64,000 nucleotides of DNA from Pycnopodia helianthoides. Taxonomy: Eukaryota; Echinodermata; Asteroidea; Forcipulatida; Asteriidae. Below are positions 1-11,223 of the stretch, in pieces; the first letter of the stretch is position 1, and the number at the start of each line of letters is the position of its first letter. The stretch is taken from positions 1,201,828 to 1,265,827 of the forward strand of contig CM063248.1 of assembly GCA_032158295.1 (NCBI GenBank), given 5' to 3'. The notes below the pieces were generated by a model. The model searched no databases. It was not told the origin of the DNA and worked only from the letters and a program-made list of their open reading frames with translations. The position numbers were made by a program, and so were the translations under genes.

Positions 1-912
1 GTTTACTAGCGCTCAAAAACAACATTAGTATTGTAGATGATTATAAATAATTTATCATTTTTTTGTAGTGTTTGTTGACTATAGTTTATCTGAATTAATG
101 AAACTGCATCAAAGCCCAAGCAATGATTATTAACATCTTTTTAATTATTGTCTAAATTTCTTGTCTTACGGTCTAAAGTTTTCTTTGAATGATATTGAAC
201 AGTTTTTTTCCTAAATGTAAAATGCCATGCCTTTTTAAAGAACCTTATACACTTTTCGTTAAGAGAGAGGTGCTCGCCCAAATGTTTTCCAGCATGTGTT
301 GGCAGCAGATTGTGTTGCAGGCCCACAGCACTTTGTTGACCTGAGATGCCTTTACGGGTGTCATATTTCATTATAGCCCTCTCCACCTGCTAAAATGACC
401 GTGCTAAAGCGCCATGTAGTATTATTATTGTAAACTATCTTTTGAAATACGAAAATGTAAAGTTTAATTGATCTCAAATAATTTTTTTCTACATGTAAGC
501 CACAAGCAGTAAACAAAAAACACCTAGATATTAACCTACTTTTAAATTATAAACTAATTAAAAAATATTGTCACCAAGTAGTCATGTATCATGTGAGCAT
601 TAGCTACCACTGATATTGTTTCCCATTACATTAAAAGACTGTTTTTGGTTTTCTGGTCTTGGCTTGATAAGACCGCGTCTGAATTGAAGGCTTCGGCAGT
701 GGCTATGGCCGGAATTGGTAAAAACGCCCATTCCTCAGCATTGTTGCTGCAACCGACTGCCTTATCCGTAGCCGAAGTCGCTTTTCGGACGTGGCAGTAC
801 ATTGATTCAATCGACAAAACAACATTTCCGCTCCATTATGAAAAAAGTATACAGCAAGGCATATTTAATTTAACGATTTAGATTAATGATGATAGCGAAA
901 CATGTACTATTT
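1..912. other. Intergenic, no gene recognised
   Basis: AT-rich DNA with only short spurious reading frames. Around 650-800 there is a GC-richer patch built of words like GGCTATGGC and GTAGCCGAAG. Related words recur near 41.7 kb and 49.0-49.1 kb, so this is probably an old interspersed element rather than an exon. Confidence 0.5.
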
Positions 913-1263
913 AAAGGGTGTGAACTAAATTGGTAAAATTGAAAATATAAATGTTCACATATTTGCACATAACTTATATGGAATAAAGATGGTCATGGTG
1001 GAAAACTTCCCTTGTGAATAATTTTGCTTTAAATGATACAGTTTTTAGGAAATGGGTGAAACAATTTGTCTTTATCACGCGTTTCCAAAACTCGATGTTT
1101 GAAAACAGTGAAAACATTTAATGGTGTTTTTTTTTCACTACTTTCTAATGACTCCGAAGACCGATTAAGCTTTCTTCACAGGTTTGTTATTTCATGTATA
1201 TGTTGGGTCACATAAAGTGCGGATACTAGTCTTTAAAATTACCAATGTTGTACATGTGCTTTA
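913..1263 (+). repeat. MITE-like family A, copy 1
   Basis: About 350 bp that align by eye with copies near 33.3, 33.7 (inverted), 36.4, 42.5 and 52.6 kb. Shared landmarks in order are TTAAAGG...TTGGTAA at the left end, CTCGATGTTTGAAAA in the middle, then CACAGGTTTGTTATTT, and a right end carrying ACCAAT. No coding capacity, so a non-autonomous element. Confidence 0.75.
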
Positions 1264-1518
1264 ACGTAGTTTTAATTTGTAAAACACATGCGATGTTTGT
1301 TAAAGTCACGGTGCTGGGAACATTTTCATTGAACGAATTTGCATAGCAACATATTTAGACTGAAGATGTTTTGGTCATATTGAATGTTAATGTAATACCA
1401 AAGAAGCAAACTTGTGGGGGGTTTTTTTTAGTAGTAGCTGATACACTTTGTGGAGCAAATTACTGAAAAGATGTTTAGTTTTCAAGACTCTTGCAGTAAA
1501 TTACTAGAATCGTGGTTG

Positions 1519-2485
1519 ACATTTCAAAAGATACCAAGACTTGTTATTTGGTCGATTGTCTTCCTCTTGGTTAATATTGTCATTGAATAACTAGACTATT
1601 CAGAAGAGATAAAACCCTAGTGAACACTAAGTGCCTGTCTTTCATGACTACTGGTAATTTTTATGGCGATTTATGTTTATATGAGAGGTTGAACACAATA
1701 TTGTTTTAATGCATCAAATGCTCTTACTGATTAATTGCTGAGTCATTTGTTTTTGACAGCATAATCATAATTAAAATCACTGGTGATGGTAAGAGCTAAA
1801 TTATTTCATCGTCATTAGCGTAATAATTGACAAGTGTATTGTGTCGGGGGAAATTTCATTGACTTCACCCACACGTACCAATGACTATCTTGTTTCATTT
1901 TGATGCTATATACGGTTTTTTTTCTACAAACACAAGCTGCAGCTGGTGAGCGTTTCCTCCTACAGCATGGTTTACATTGTACCGCTTAGGGCGGCTGGGC
2001 GGTCCAGTGGCTAAAATGTTAATACAGTTTTGGTCATTATACAACTGCCTACATTCGCCAGATGTTGACAAAAACTTGCAAACTAAAATGGGGACGGGGG
2101 ATTAACATTAGCAACACTAGGTTTCATTCAACTTGGAGATGATTTCAAAGTTGGCTTGTAAAACGTTAATGCTAATGGGGATTAAATAATTTAGCTCTTA
2201 CCAACACCACGCTCATTTGTAACAAAAGAATGTAATTTTCTTTCACCATGATGGTACTGTCAAAAACTAATGACTTAGCAATTAACCAGTAAGAGCATTT
2301 GATGCCTTCAAAAAATAATGTGTTCACCCTCTCATAAATATAAATCGCCATAAAAAATTACCAGTAGCCGTTAACGAGAGGCACTCAGTGTTCCCTAGGA
2401 TTTTATCACTTCTCAATGACAATAGTAACGAAAAGGAAGACATTGTACCAAATAACAAGCATTGGGTATCTATTGAAATTATACA
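1519..2485. repeat. Foldback element with about 330-bp imperfect inverted arms
   Basis: The left arm (about 1519-1850) and right arm (about 2165-2485) are reverse complements with small gaps. Paired landmarks are ATCAAATGCTCTTACTG (left) with CAGTAAGAGCATTTGAT (right), and GGTAAGAGCTAAATTATTT with its complement. The centre (1850-2165) has no long open frame. This looks like a non-autonomous foldback transposon or an inverted pair of repeats. No clear target duplication was found. Confidence 0.75.
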
Positions 2486-2897
2486 GCGGATCAACCACTC
2501 ATACAGCCTCGTTGCTACGGGCGGAGTTCGCCACAAGGCTCCTTAAGTTCGAAACCAATGGGATCAGGGTTGACTCTTTCACAATAATAATAATGTGCTT
2601 GTGGCGCTGAAAACGTCACTGAAAAGGTACTTTTTAGGATTTAAAGTAATAATAACAAAATGGGGTTGGAGTTTATAAGTTCGGGCGGGGACGACCAACA
2701 ATCGTTTTTTATGTAGCCTAGTAACAGCGCCGTACGGGCATTAATCAAGTAAATAACTCAGAAAACGCTGACATTGGTTTCAACAAAAAGCTTTGACATT
2801 TTTATCGAGGTTGACCGTGCAAGGTATTGGTCTGGGTGCCATTTAAACATTTTGCAATCACGTGAATGACCATGTACACGTAACAGAGTTTACTATC

Positions 2898-3639
2898 ATT
2901 CTGTTTTTGTTTGGGTGTTTTTGGGTTGTGGGTTTGTTGGGTGATTTTTGTGGTTGTTTGTTGGTTTGTTGGATGTTTGTTGGGGTGATTGTTTGTTGGG
3001 TTGTTTGTTGGTTTGTTTGTGGGGTGTTTGTTGGGGTGTTGTTTGTTGGGTTTGTTGTGGTTGTTGTTGGGTGTTTGTTGGGTGGTTGTTTGTTGGGGTT
3101 GTTTGTTGGTTGTTGTTGGGAGTTTGTTGGGGTGATTGTTTGTTGGGTTGTTGTTGGTTTGTTGGGTTTGTTGGGTGTTGTTGTTGGGTTGTTTGTTGGT
3201 TTGTTGGGTGTTTGTTGGGGGATTGTTTGTTGGGTTGTTTGTTGGTTTGTTGGGATGTTTGTTGGGGTGATTGTTTGTTGGGTTGTTTGTTGGTTTGTTG
3301 GGTGTTTGTTGGGGTGGTTGTTTGTTGGGTTGTTTGTTGGTTTGTTGGGATGTTTGTTGGGGTGATTGTTTGTTGGGTTGTTTGTTGGTTTGTTGGGGTG
3401 TTTGTTGGGGTGATTGTTTGCTGTGGTGTTTGTTGGTTTGTTGGGGTGTTTGTTGGGGTGATTGATTGTTGGGTGTTTGTTGTTTGTTTTTTTGTTTGTT
3501 TGTTTGTTTGTTTGTTTTTTGTTTGTTTGTTTGTTTGTTTGTTTGTTTTTTTGTTTGTTTTTTTGTTTTTGTTTTTTGTTTTTGTTTGTTTTTGTTTGTT
3601 TGTTTGTTTGTTGGGGTGTTGGGTTTTCTGTTTGTTTTT
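2898..3639 (+). repeat. GT-only minisatellite, about 0.74 kb
   Basis: The plus strand is almost entirely G and T. It is built of TTGTTGGTTTGTTGGG and GGGGTGATTGTTTG type units of roughly 25-50 bp, then decays into a TTTG microsatellite (3480-3610). All long open frames here, on both strands, come from the low complexity (Cys/Val/Gly or Gln/Asn/Thr protein) and are not genes. Confidence 0.95.
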
Positions 3640-3808
3640 AGACAGCTTGGATATAAGCTTGAAGTATTGAACGTTAAACATTTTCAAAACCTTGGGTTCC
3701 ATTGCTTTAACATTTTAAGGAAACAAACTCGCGCTGTTTAACGAAACAAAACTATAAAAACTCGCGAGACTTATACGTGGTAAAACCAAAATCTTCAGGC
3801 ATTTTGGT

Positions 3809-4131
3809 TTATAACGTTTTGATGCAGCAATATACTGATTGAAATGGAGCTGGTCTGGGTGTGTTCGGAATGAGGCTTCTTGTAAAATTGCCTTTAATGA
3901 TGAAAAAACACTCGCCCGTCCAGTTGTAATACTTTTTACCGCATGGAGTCAACCTAGCGTCTCTTCCCTGGATGTCGAACAAGCCCCATTGTTGTTTGCC
4001 GTAACCTGCGTCGTAGGCATATTTCAACTGAGCAAGTGAACACAACTGCTTACCGCACTGAGAGCAATGCTCTCTGGCATCAGTCAGGTTAGCACTCGAA
4101 AATTTCTCTTGCGATCTGAATATCGGGGGAT
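3809..4131 (-). CDS. Link-like last exon of secreted PAN/Link-like gene A
   Basis: Minus-strand terminal exon: AG acceptor just above 4131, acceptor phase 1, stop TAA at 3809-3811. It encodes about 106 residues that closely match the last exon of gene B (21.3-21.6 kb): ARE.C, then CSLAQLKYAYDAGY, GRDAR.TPC, and SLIPNTPRP, ending in a Cys-Cys pair. The C...A..LCSL.QL..AYDAGY pattern resembles a degenerate Link (Xlink) domain, which usually binds hyaluronan; binding here is inference. The likely first exon is at 10900-11223. The connecting exon, which must go from phase 0 to phase 1, was not found, so this copy may be incomplete. Confidence 0.7.
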
Positions 4132-4618
4132 CTAAATGGAACACAAGACAAAAACAAAATCTAAATTTCTTACCACAAGATATGTTGACCATCATTCTGG
4201 TATGATCAACTACAGGTCCACTCGCTTAAAACATTAACACGGTAATAAAGATTGCTTACTTTATCAGGGTGTTTGTCCTAACATTGGTAATAACAATACG
4301 CTTACCCTACTGCAAAACATCAAACAAACAAATGATAGCACCATAGAAGGCCCACTCGAGGAGTGCAAATATTACACCAACCTTTGTCAATTGTCAATTG
4401 TTTGTTGTACAAGTTGAGCAACATTGTATCTAAAGAATAGTCAAATACTACATAACTTGAGGTTAATTTTGTGTGTTTATTTTGTTTTTAGGGGTTTCGG
4501 CCTGGTAGCAAAACACCTATTGTTTTTTGTTTTTGTTTTTTTCTTAACGGCCCTTTTCCCATACGTTTTGTGCACGTATTTTGTTATGAGATAATTGTCA
4601 AATCATTACAAGTTATCA
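4132..4618. other. Presumed intron of gene A, nothing recognised
   Basis: AT-rich sequence with no open frame or repeat that I recognise. Confidence 0.4.
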
Positions 4619-4983
4619 ACGCTTAGGTCATGAAATTGGATATAAAACATAAATAGCTGAACCTAATTAATTAATTGACTTTGATATAATGACATGAATA
4701 TTTAATTAGCCAATCTTAAGACCACCATATCTATAAAAAAAAATAATAATAATAATAAAAATAAACGTCCCATTAGCAAACTTTTTTCCATTATCAAACT
4801 TGTTGGGTACTGTAAATGTGTTTGTTTGGTTCAAACAACGAACGAAGTCACCATGACTTCATTTATTGTGCGTTTTGTGTGTGTGTACAAAACCATGGCT
4901 CTAAAAAGTGTAAGTGTTAAATTGGTCAAAAAACACAACTTTTCAAAATAAGTTCATTTTTAGTTTCCTATAATACACAAATA
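4619..4983 (+). repeat. Dispersed repeat with conserved start-codon-like segment (copy 1)
   Basis: Roughly 360 bp match the reverse complement of 25071-25396. The best conserved part is a promoter-proximal-looking stretch GTGTGTACAAAACCATGG followed by CTCTAAAA and a GTAAG donor-like word. Divergence is higher in the middle. It could be a mobile element or a duplicated 5' gene end. No downstream exon was found. Confidence 0.6.
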
Positions 4984-5289
4984 ATTTTTGAAACACGAAT
5001 GCTTTTACTTAGAGTTATTTCAGGCTATTAAAACGAATCAAAGTACAATTCATTTCCAGGGTAATTAACGATTAATTAGTGACAAATCTGACACAATGGC
5101 TCAAACTATGTGTTGCGCAATCACTGCACTGTGTTGGAGATTGCCGCACTGCGTTACATTGTGTATAAGCTACAGCGTCAAACATGAAGTTTGCCATAAC
5201 GTTTTCGCCCAACGGATTGAACCCCTCTGTGTTCGTTTTTATGAACACTTGATTTCTAGTTTGTGTTTTGTTCTCCTTTTTATGCTAGG

Positions 5290-6090
5290 TTCCCAGTATT
5301 ACGATTCGCACCACGATTGAAATCGTGGTCTTAATCGTGGAGTAATCGTGAGTAATAGATCTTGAGGTAAGAGATCTTCAGGTATTAAAAGTCGTGGCAA
5401 TCGTGTTGACCGTAGAAAATTTTTGGACGGTTCAAAAATTTTCTACGATCAACACGATTAATGTTCAATCGTGATCATCGCATCAGATTGTATTGGATCG
5501 AAACAAAGCGCGACAGATCGCATCTAATCGTGCTTCCAAATCGTGGTGATCGGGAACAACTTTGGACAAGACAAACACCACGCTCTGTTGAGATGGTTGC
5601 TGGTTGTAGTGTTCACTCTGACGGAGTTCAAGAAACGATGGTCAGTCGGCTTGTATATAATTATATCCGTCGGGGTCCAATCGTAGCTCAAATCGTGATC
5701 ACTCTCGATCCTCATCGTGACAGACATCGCGACCACAATCGTATCCTATCGCAACAGAACGCATCGGTTCGTGATGAACGTATCGGAAGGTATCCGAACG
5801 TATCTGCACGTATCCGATAGTCCCAAATCGGGAACCCCGATCGTGATGATCCTGTCACATGAAGAACAAATCGTGGACTTAATCAGGACAATCCTATCGG
5901 AACGTATATTATCGTATCTGAACGGGAGACCAGACCGTGACAGATCGTGTCACCTGAAATTGACCAATCTTGACCATATCGCATCCAAGCGCACCAAATC
6001 GTATACCAGAACGTATCGACTCGCATCACCTCGTATCCAAAACTGACATTTCAGTGAAGTTCCACGATCAGCTACGAATGGCCAATCGTG
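5290..6090. repeat. ATCGTG/CACGAT-rich low-complexity block
   Basis: Dozens of ATCGTG, CACGAT, CGTATC and GATCG words occur in both orientations. A short perfect hairpin is at about 5414-5450 (GTAGAAAATTTTT with AAAAATTTTCTAC). CpG density is well above the flanks. The open frames here lack domain signatures and are probably incidental. Confidence 0.6.
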
Positions 6091-7539
6091 GCGTTGGTAA
6101 TGGATCGCACGACAGTGGGAACTTATCATTAGCAGCAGTTAGTAAAGCTGCTTTTGGCTGACTAAGAGTTGCTGCAGCATTGCCGAATATGTAACTATGT
6201 GCACAATTACTTAACTTTAAAAGGGTAAACAAACAGAAGGACATTAAATGCTGCATATTTACCGTTAACGAGCTCCTTACACCGTGTTCTTTTCTCAGTA
6301 GAAAAGCTCTGCAAAGGAATAATTTAAGTTTGTGAGTATGCGTATGGTAGACAAGGAGCCTCTTTGGGATTAAGTAGCAATTTGGATTAATATGCTCGTA
6401 GCTAATTGTATCATCATCATCTTCAACAGACTGTCTTCATCCCCTGTTCGATTAAGCCCTCCTCCAGCATTTTCCCTCGCTCATGGTGTTGCCAAGGACG
6501 TCCTATACTTCCATTTATGATCACGCAGAAATCTAACCTTAACTGTAGCTGTAGCCGCTAATTTGGACACGGCCTAAATGTGACGAGTGGCACACGATCA
6601 CACGCGTGTTTTTATAAAGTGATCTAGTCTCCATTGATAAATTAAAACTCGATGGACGAAGGGGTGCAGTAATTGTGCAATTACTGGCCTTGCTCATACT
6701 ATAATATGTTAAATATTATTTCCTGTAATTTAATACCGAGACCAGTAAGCTGGAGCAAGGACAATTAACTAACTCAGCTATGTCCCTGCAACCAAGTACG
6801 AAAGGCTGTAGTGTAAACGCTGTATCGTACTTTTTTTTCTTCGTGTATTTTGCAAATATTTTTACTGGATGGCTGAATACAGTTTAGAAAGAAAGTTTAT
6901 GATCTTAGACAAATTTATGTACATATATTATATTTTACGTTGATTCCATTTCAGTCCAATTGGATTTCTTTTGAGGAATAGGTTTTGTTTTATGCAGGAC
7001 CGACATCAGAAAATTGAAAAATGTCGTGCAAGGTAACGATTTGAGGCCCACCTTTCCAGCAGCAAGCCAGTTTTTCTCTCTTTAAATCGTAGTAAAGGTT
7101 TCAGAAATTCCTTATTTGAAAGGGTATTGTATGAGGCGCCAAGTGTAGATTTATTATTTAACGCTATCATTCACAAATAATTAATTATACTTCATACAAT
7201 TCATTATTTAACCATTAATTAAATTTTATTTAGAAATAATACATTTTTCACCACACAATTATATAAAAATAAGTGTTGGAAAGCTTTCATTGTAATGGCT
7301 TATGCCCCTTCTAGTTTTAGATATCACCGGTCATCACGATTTTCTTGTCTGCAACTCAGCGGTTTCGAACGACCCTTCACCAGTCGTAGTATGGAACTTA
7401 TTTTTCTGTTGTGGTATCCCTTTGTGGAGATCCCTTTGGGTTGCTTGTTTTGGGGAGTTTTTTGTATTTGTTTACATCGTATCCAGTTTACCTTTTCCCA
7501 CTTACTTAATCTTTTCAGAGCATCATCAAGCAATTGCAT

Positions 7540-7990
7540 TTTTCCATTTCTCCACAGGTTTTATTAACCCATTCTTTCCACGGGGTTGTTTTTAGCTCTT
7601 TTTTCCCTTAGGTTTATTAATTACCCGTTCTTTCCCTTAATGTTTGTTTAATCTACTCTTTTCACGGGTTTTCTCTTTTGATTCAATCCCTCCATTTATT
7701 TGTATATAATCTCTCCACAGGATTGTATTAACCTTTCCTTTCAGGCTTGTAAATAATCCGTTCTTTTTCCACAACAGGTTTTAAAGCCCGTTCTCTCCAC
7801 AGGTTTGTATCAACTTTTTATCTTCACAGGTTTATAAATAACCCGTTTTTCCACAGGTTTTAGCCTGTTCTCTCGACAAGATTATATTAACCTATCCTTT
7901 CTACAGGTTTGTAAACAACCCTTTCTTTTTCCACAGGTTTTATAACCCGTTCACTCCACAGGATTGTTTTAACCTCCTTTATTTCTACTT
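7540..7990 (+). repeat. Degenerate tandem repeat (CCACAGGTTT / AACCCGTTC units)
   Basis: Repeated units of roughly 55-65 bp contain TCCACAGG, TTTGTATTAACC and CCCGTTCTTT. A shorter run of the same motif type appears at 10110-10220, on the other side of the Penelope coding remnant and in the same orientation. This is compatible with a terminal-repeat-like structure of the element. Confidence 0.6.
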
Positions 7991-8439
7991 TCTTGCTCTC
8001 CATGTCATAATTCCTTATAGCACAAGTGCCCTTTTCGTAAGTTATGAAAGCAAACGTTCGCTACGTAAAACATCTGATAACTATCTTGAGAACTACTGTT
8101 TTTATCGTTTGTCCCGCATTTTTCCTAAAGGACTCCAGATCAAGTGTGCCCCCTTCCTTTGGGGACTTGACCCCTCCTTTCTGAAGAAATTGAATAAGAC
8201 TCTCACTTACACGTCTTTCCATCTGCTCACCTTGCTGGAAGATCAATGCCAACAATGCATTGACAACCATTTACTTAAGATAACAGACACTGAATCTCAA
8301 CTCCAAGAGTCAAGCTCTAATCAAGAGTATGAACATCTACAAGATATTATACCATCCAACGTCAACCACCTACGGTCTACCCAAATAGACAAACAGAACA
8401 AGAAACACATGGATGTCAAGCTAGCTGTAAATCTTTTCT

Positions 8440-9020
8440 TCTCTGGGACAGTATTCCTATTGTCAGCATCGATAATAATCCTATCCTTCAAGTTCACTCT
8501 ACTAACTTTCTAGGTGTCATTATTGACGATCAACTCTCCTGGTCTGAACACATTTCTTTCATTACTAAAACTATCTCCCGCAACACTGGTGTTTATGTCT
8601 AGACTTCGTGCTTCCTCCCAAAAGCATTGGTATTGCTTTATAATACCCTCATTTTTCCCTATCTTAACTATTGTAATAATATCGTGTAGGTACATGTTTC
8701 TAACAACAAGCTTCATTCGCTAATCACCACTCTAAAAGGGCTATCAGGATTTGCACTTCTTCGCATCCCCGGGAGCACACTGCACCTCTTTTTGCCCAAC
8801 TCAACTCACTAGCACTTGCTAGAATTAACCAATTTCATACGGGTATTTCCATATACAAGTTTACTCACAATCTTTTACCCACTTCCTTTACTTCATTTTT
8901 TACCTCTGTCCGTGACACTCACCGGTATTCAACAAGATCGCATAACAAATCACACCTTTATGTGCCATTTACCGCCATGTGTAACGAGCGCCCTCATATG
9001 CCAACACATTCATGTCCATC
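8440..9020 (+). pseudogene. CR1/L2-type LINE reverse transcriptase fragment
   Basis: Reads in shifting frames as the C-terminal part of a non-LTR reverse transcriptase: NFLGVIIDDQLSW followed by S.HI, then a Y/L-rich segment, then RAIRICTSSHPREHTAPLF and NSLALARINQFHTGIFIYK, a usual order for CR1/L2 elements. Several stops and frameshifts are present. It lies inside the Penelope-like block and appears nested in it. Confidence 0.8.
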
Positions 9021-9024
9021 TTTG

Positions 9025-9980
9025 AGGATAGCTGCCCCAACCGCCCATTAGTTTGGTTGAGATTTTTTGATGACATTTTCTCAATCTTGTGTGGCGATCA
9101 AGACAGCTTGGATGAGTTTATCGACCACATAAACTCTGTCCTCCCCTGCTGAATACTCTCTCACAAGTGTAAACTTTCTAGATGTAACCATTACTAAATC
9201 CCATAATGGCATTATTACGAATGTATACAGCAAGCCCCTTGACACCTACCAGTATCTTCTCTCCAACAGTTCCCACCATAGAATTAGTAAGAATTAGTCA
9301 TAAGTATTAGTCAATTGTTTACAGTCAGGCCTTACGCATAAGGCGTATCTGCTCCACAAATACGCTGTACAAAAGGAGCTCATCGGACCTAAGGAAACAC
9401 CTTGTTTCTAGGGGCCACAGCGAACGAAGGGTCCAACTTGCCGTCAACAGAGCTCTCAACATACCTCGCCATACTCTGTTGACCAACACGGGAACAAAAA
9501 AAAGTCCCGACCGATGGAGTTGCCCTGGTCATCACCTTCCACCCTAAACTACCCAAAACTTCCCTCGATCCTCAATGACCGAGCGCCCCACGGGTTGCAT
9601 TCCGCCGCCCCACAAACCCGAGAGACATCCTAGTCAGGGCCACATTCCTCCAGGTACAGGCCAAACACCCCCTTAACAGAAATAGAGGGTTGTCACAACT
9701 GTACCCGCTCAAGATGTAAAACGTGTCTCTAAATAAAACCCGCACTTAAATTGAAGAGTCTTCTAACAATATCAAGACCAACTCCCCATGTGACACAATG
9801 CAGTCTATCATGTAAGAGATGTGGACTAAAATATGTGGAAGAGACTATTATACCGAACTGTGTATTTGCTTTGCGAACCATGTGTCTTCCATAAAGACCA
9901 AGAAGCCAAACCCCGTCTCCATCCACTTAAACAGCCCTAATCACAGCATCAAAGATGTTAAACTTACACTAAACTCACAC
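9025..9980 (+). pseudogene. Penelope-like element RT and GIY-YIG endonuclease remnant
   Basis: Conceptual fragments in order: VWLRFFDDIFSI (RT active-site block with the DD pair), LDEFIDHINSVLP, VNFLDVTITK, a YSKPLDTYQYLLSNSSH block, ALRIRRICS, then a C-terminal CKRCGLKYVEET and SIHLNSPNHSIKDVK block typical of the GIY-YIG nuclease of Penelope-like elements. The order and the paired RT plus GIY-YIG architecture are diagnostic of this class. Frames change at least three times and stops are frequent, so it is inactive. Confidence 0.85.
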
Positions 9981-10261
9981 TAGATTCACCTAGTCAAGAC
10001 AGTCCAACCCTTTAGACGTAAGATAAACACTGGCGTTAAATAACTGCCCATCACCCCCTCTTTCAATTCTGCTTGTTTATTTGTTGATGTAATATAAAAT
10101 ACAGTTACTGTAAATAACCTGTTCTCTCCGCTGGCTTATTTTTACCCTTTTTTCTCTCAATATTTTTTTTTTTAAATCAACCCGTTCTTTTTCTAACAAC
10201 CCCTTCTCTCCACAGTCTTGTTCTGACTCAGAATATGTATACATTTATACATATATAACTA

Positions 10262-10603
10262 GTAGGGGAGATGGCCTTAGCTGTGGATCCAAACTGGACC
10301 TTCGTCAGAAGCATATCAAGCACGAACGAAAACATATCCATTATAGCAAAAAGAGCAGAGAATAATGGGAAGGTATCCAGAAAAATGAGGGAAATTATCG
10401 CCAATCAATATTTATAAAAAAAAAAAACATAATGATAGTTGTCCATCAATTATATAGGCTATTATACATAGGCCCTGTATAAATATTTACATATAAAGCT
10501 TGTCAGTCGTCATTATTTATTATATAAATGGATATGTTTTCGTTTGTGCTTGTTTATGCCTCTGACGAAGGTCCGGTTTGGATCGAAAGCTAAGGCCATC
10601 TAC
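10262..10603. repeat. Foldback/MITE with about 80-bp inverted arms
   Basis: The left arm (10262-10342) carries GATGGCCTTAGCTG, GGACCTTCGTCAGA and AACGAAAACATATCCATT. The right arm (10523-10603) carries the complements in reverse order with a few mismatches. The centre is AT-rich. No coding capacity. Confidence 0.85.
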
Positions 10604-10899
10604 CCTACAAATTTTTTAATTATAATGATCCATATAATCATATAATATTCACACAATAAAAACTTTCCGACAATTGTATATCTTTATATAATTGTGGGTG
10701 CAAAATTGATTATTTACATATACAAGTTTCCCGTCGATTGTATTTGTAAATAATGAAATTAAAGCATTCCAACAATTATATAAAATGAATTATTTGTCAA
10801 TAATAGCGTTAAATAATACATTTACACTTGGTGCCTCATAGTAGTGATGCTACTTCCATGGATCAACTTGTAATGACTCAGGTGAAAATGGGTACTTAC

Positions 10900-11223
10900 C
10901 TTCTCACTTCCATAATAGCGGCCACCGTTCCTTGATGCCAATGCCTCCGGGAATTGAGCGGCTGCTGCTTCGTTCAGCTCACAACTCATTGCCCGCTTCC
11001 AGTAGTTGAACGAGTAACAGCGAGTATCTGATAGACACAAACTGCTGCAGCGGATTGCCGAAATGCCCGTCTCGTTGCGGTACCCGTGCCCACAGAGGAC
11101 AACGTCGGTCGTGCTACCGAAGGCTAGGGAATGAGATAGGGTGTCGTTGGTCGCGTCTTGGCGTGAATTTGCCGCCTCAAGGTAGACGAAACAACAGCCC
11201 ATCAATAAGACGATACAAATCAT
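10900..11223 (-). CDS. First exon of gene A: signal peptide plus PAN/Apple-like domain
   Basis: Minus-strand exon starting with ATG at 11221-11223 and ending at a good GTAAGT donor after codon 108 (phase 0). Residues 1-18 are a hydrophobic signal peptide ending near EAANS. Residues about 40-105 form a PAN/Apple-like module: VVLCGHGYRNETGISAIRC, then SSLCLSDTRCYSFNYW and MSCELNEA, giving the C...C...C..C.SFNY...C.L spacing. Gene B (26.3 kb) has the same exon design and donor phase. The partner last exon is probably 3809-4131. Secretion is inferred from the signal peptide, and the ligand is unknown. Confidence 0.75.

Larger units (their letters stand above)
7131..10850 (+). mobile_element. Degenerate Penelope-like retroelement region bounded by inverted repeats
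   Basis: The block starts with TGAGGCGCCAAGTGTA at 7133 and ends with its near complement TACACTTGGTGCCTCA at about 10822-10837. The complementarity extends roughly 60 bp or more (TTATTTAACGCTAT etc.). The interior contains Penelope-type reverse transcriptase and GIY-YIG remnants (9025-9980), a nested CR1/L2 fragment (8440-9020), a foldback (10262-10603), and runs of CCACAGGTTT...AACCCGTTC at 7540-7990 and again, weaker, at 10110-10220. Multiple stops and frameshifts show that it is dead. Confidence 0.6.

Noticed and set aside
2862..3741. Long Cys/Val/Gly-rich frames (+) and a 268-residue Gln/Asn/Thr-rich frame (-), superficially prion-like or antifreeze-like
   Set aside because: They follow directly from a GT-only minisatellite. 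The frames overlap each other and end at the repeat edges.
5461..6046. Arg/His-rich frames of 109-119 residues
   Set aside because: Composition reflects the ATCGTG-rich block. Overlapping frames on both strands are open, and no domain was recognised.
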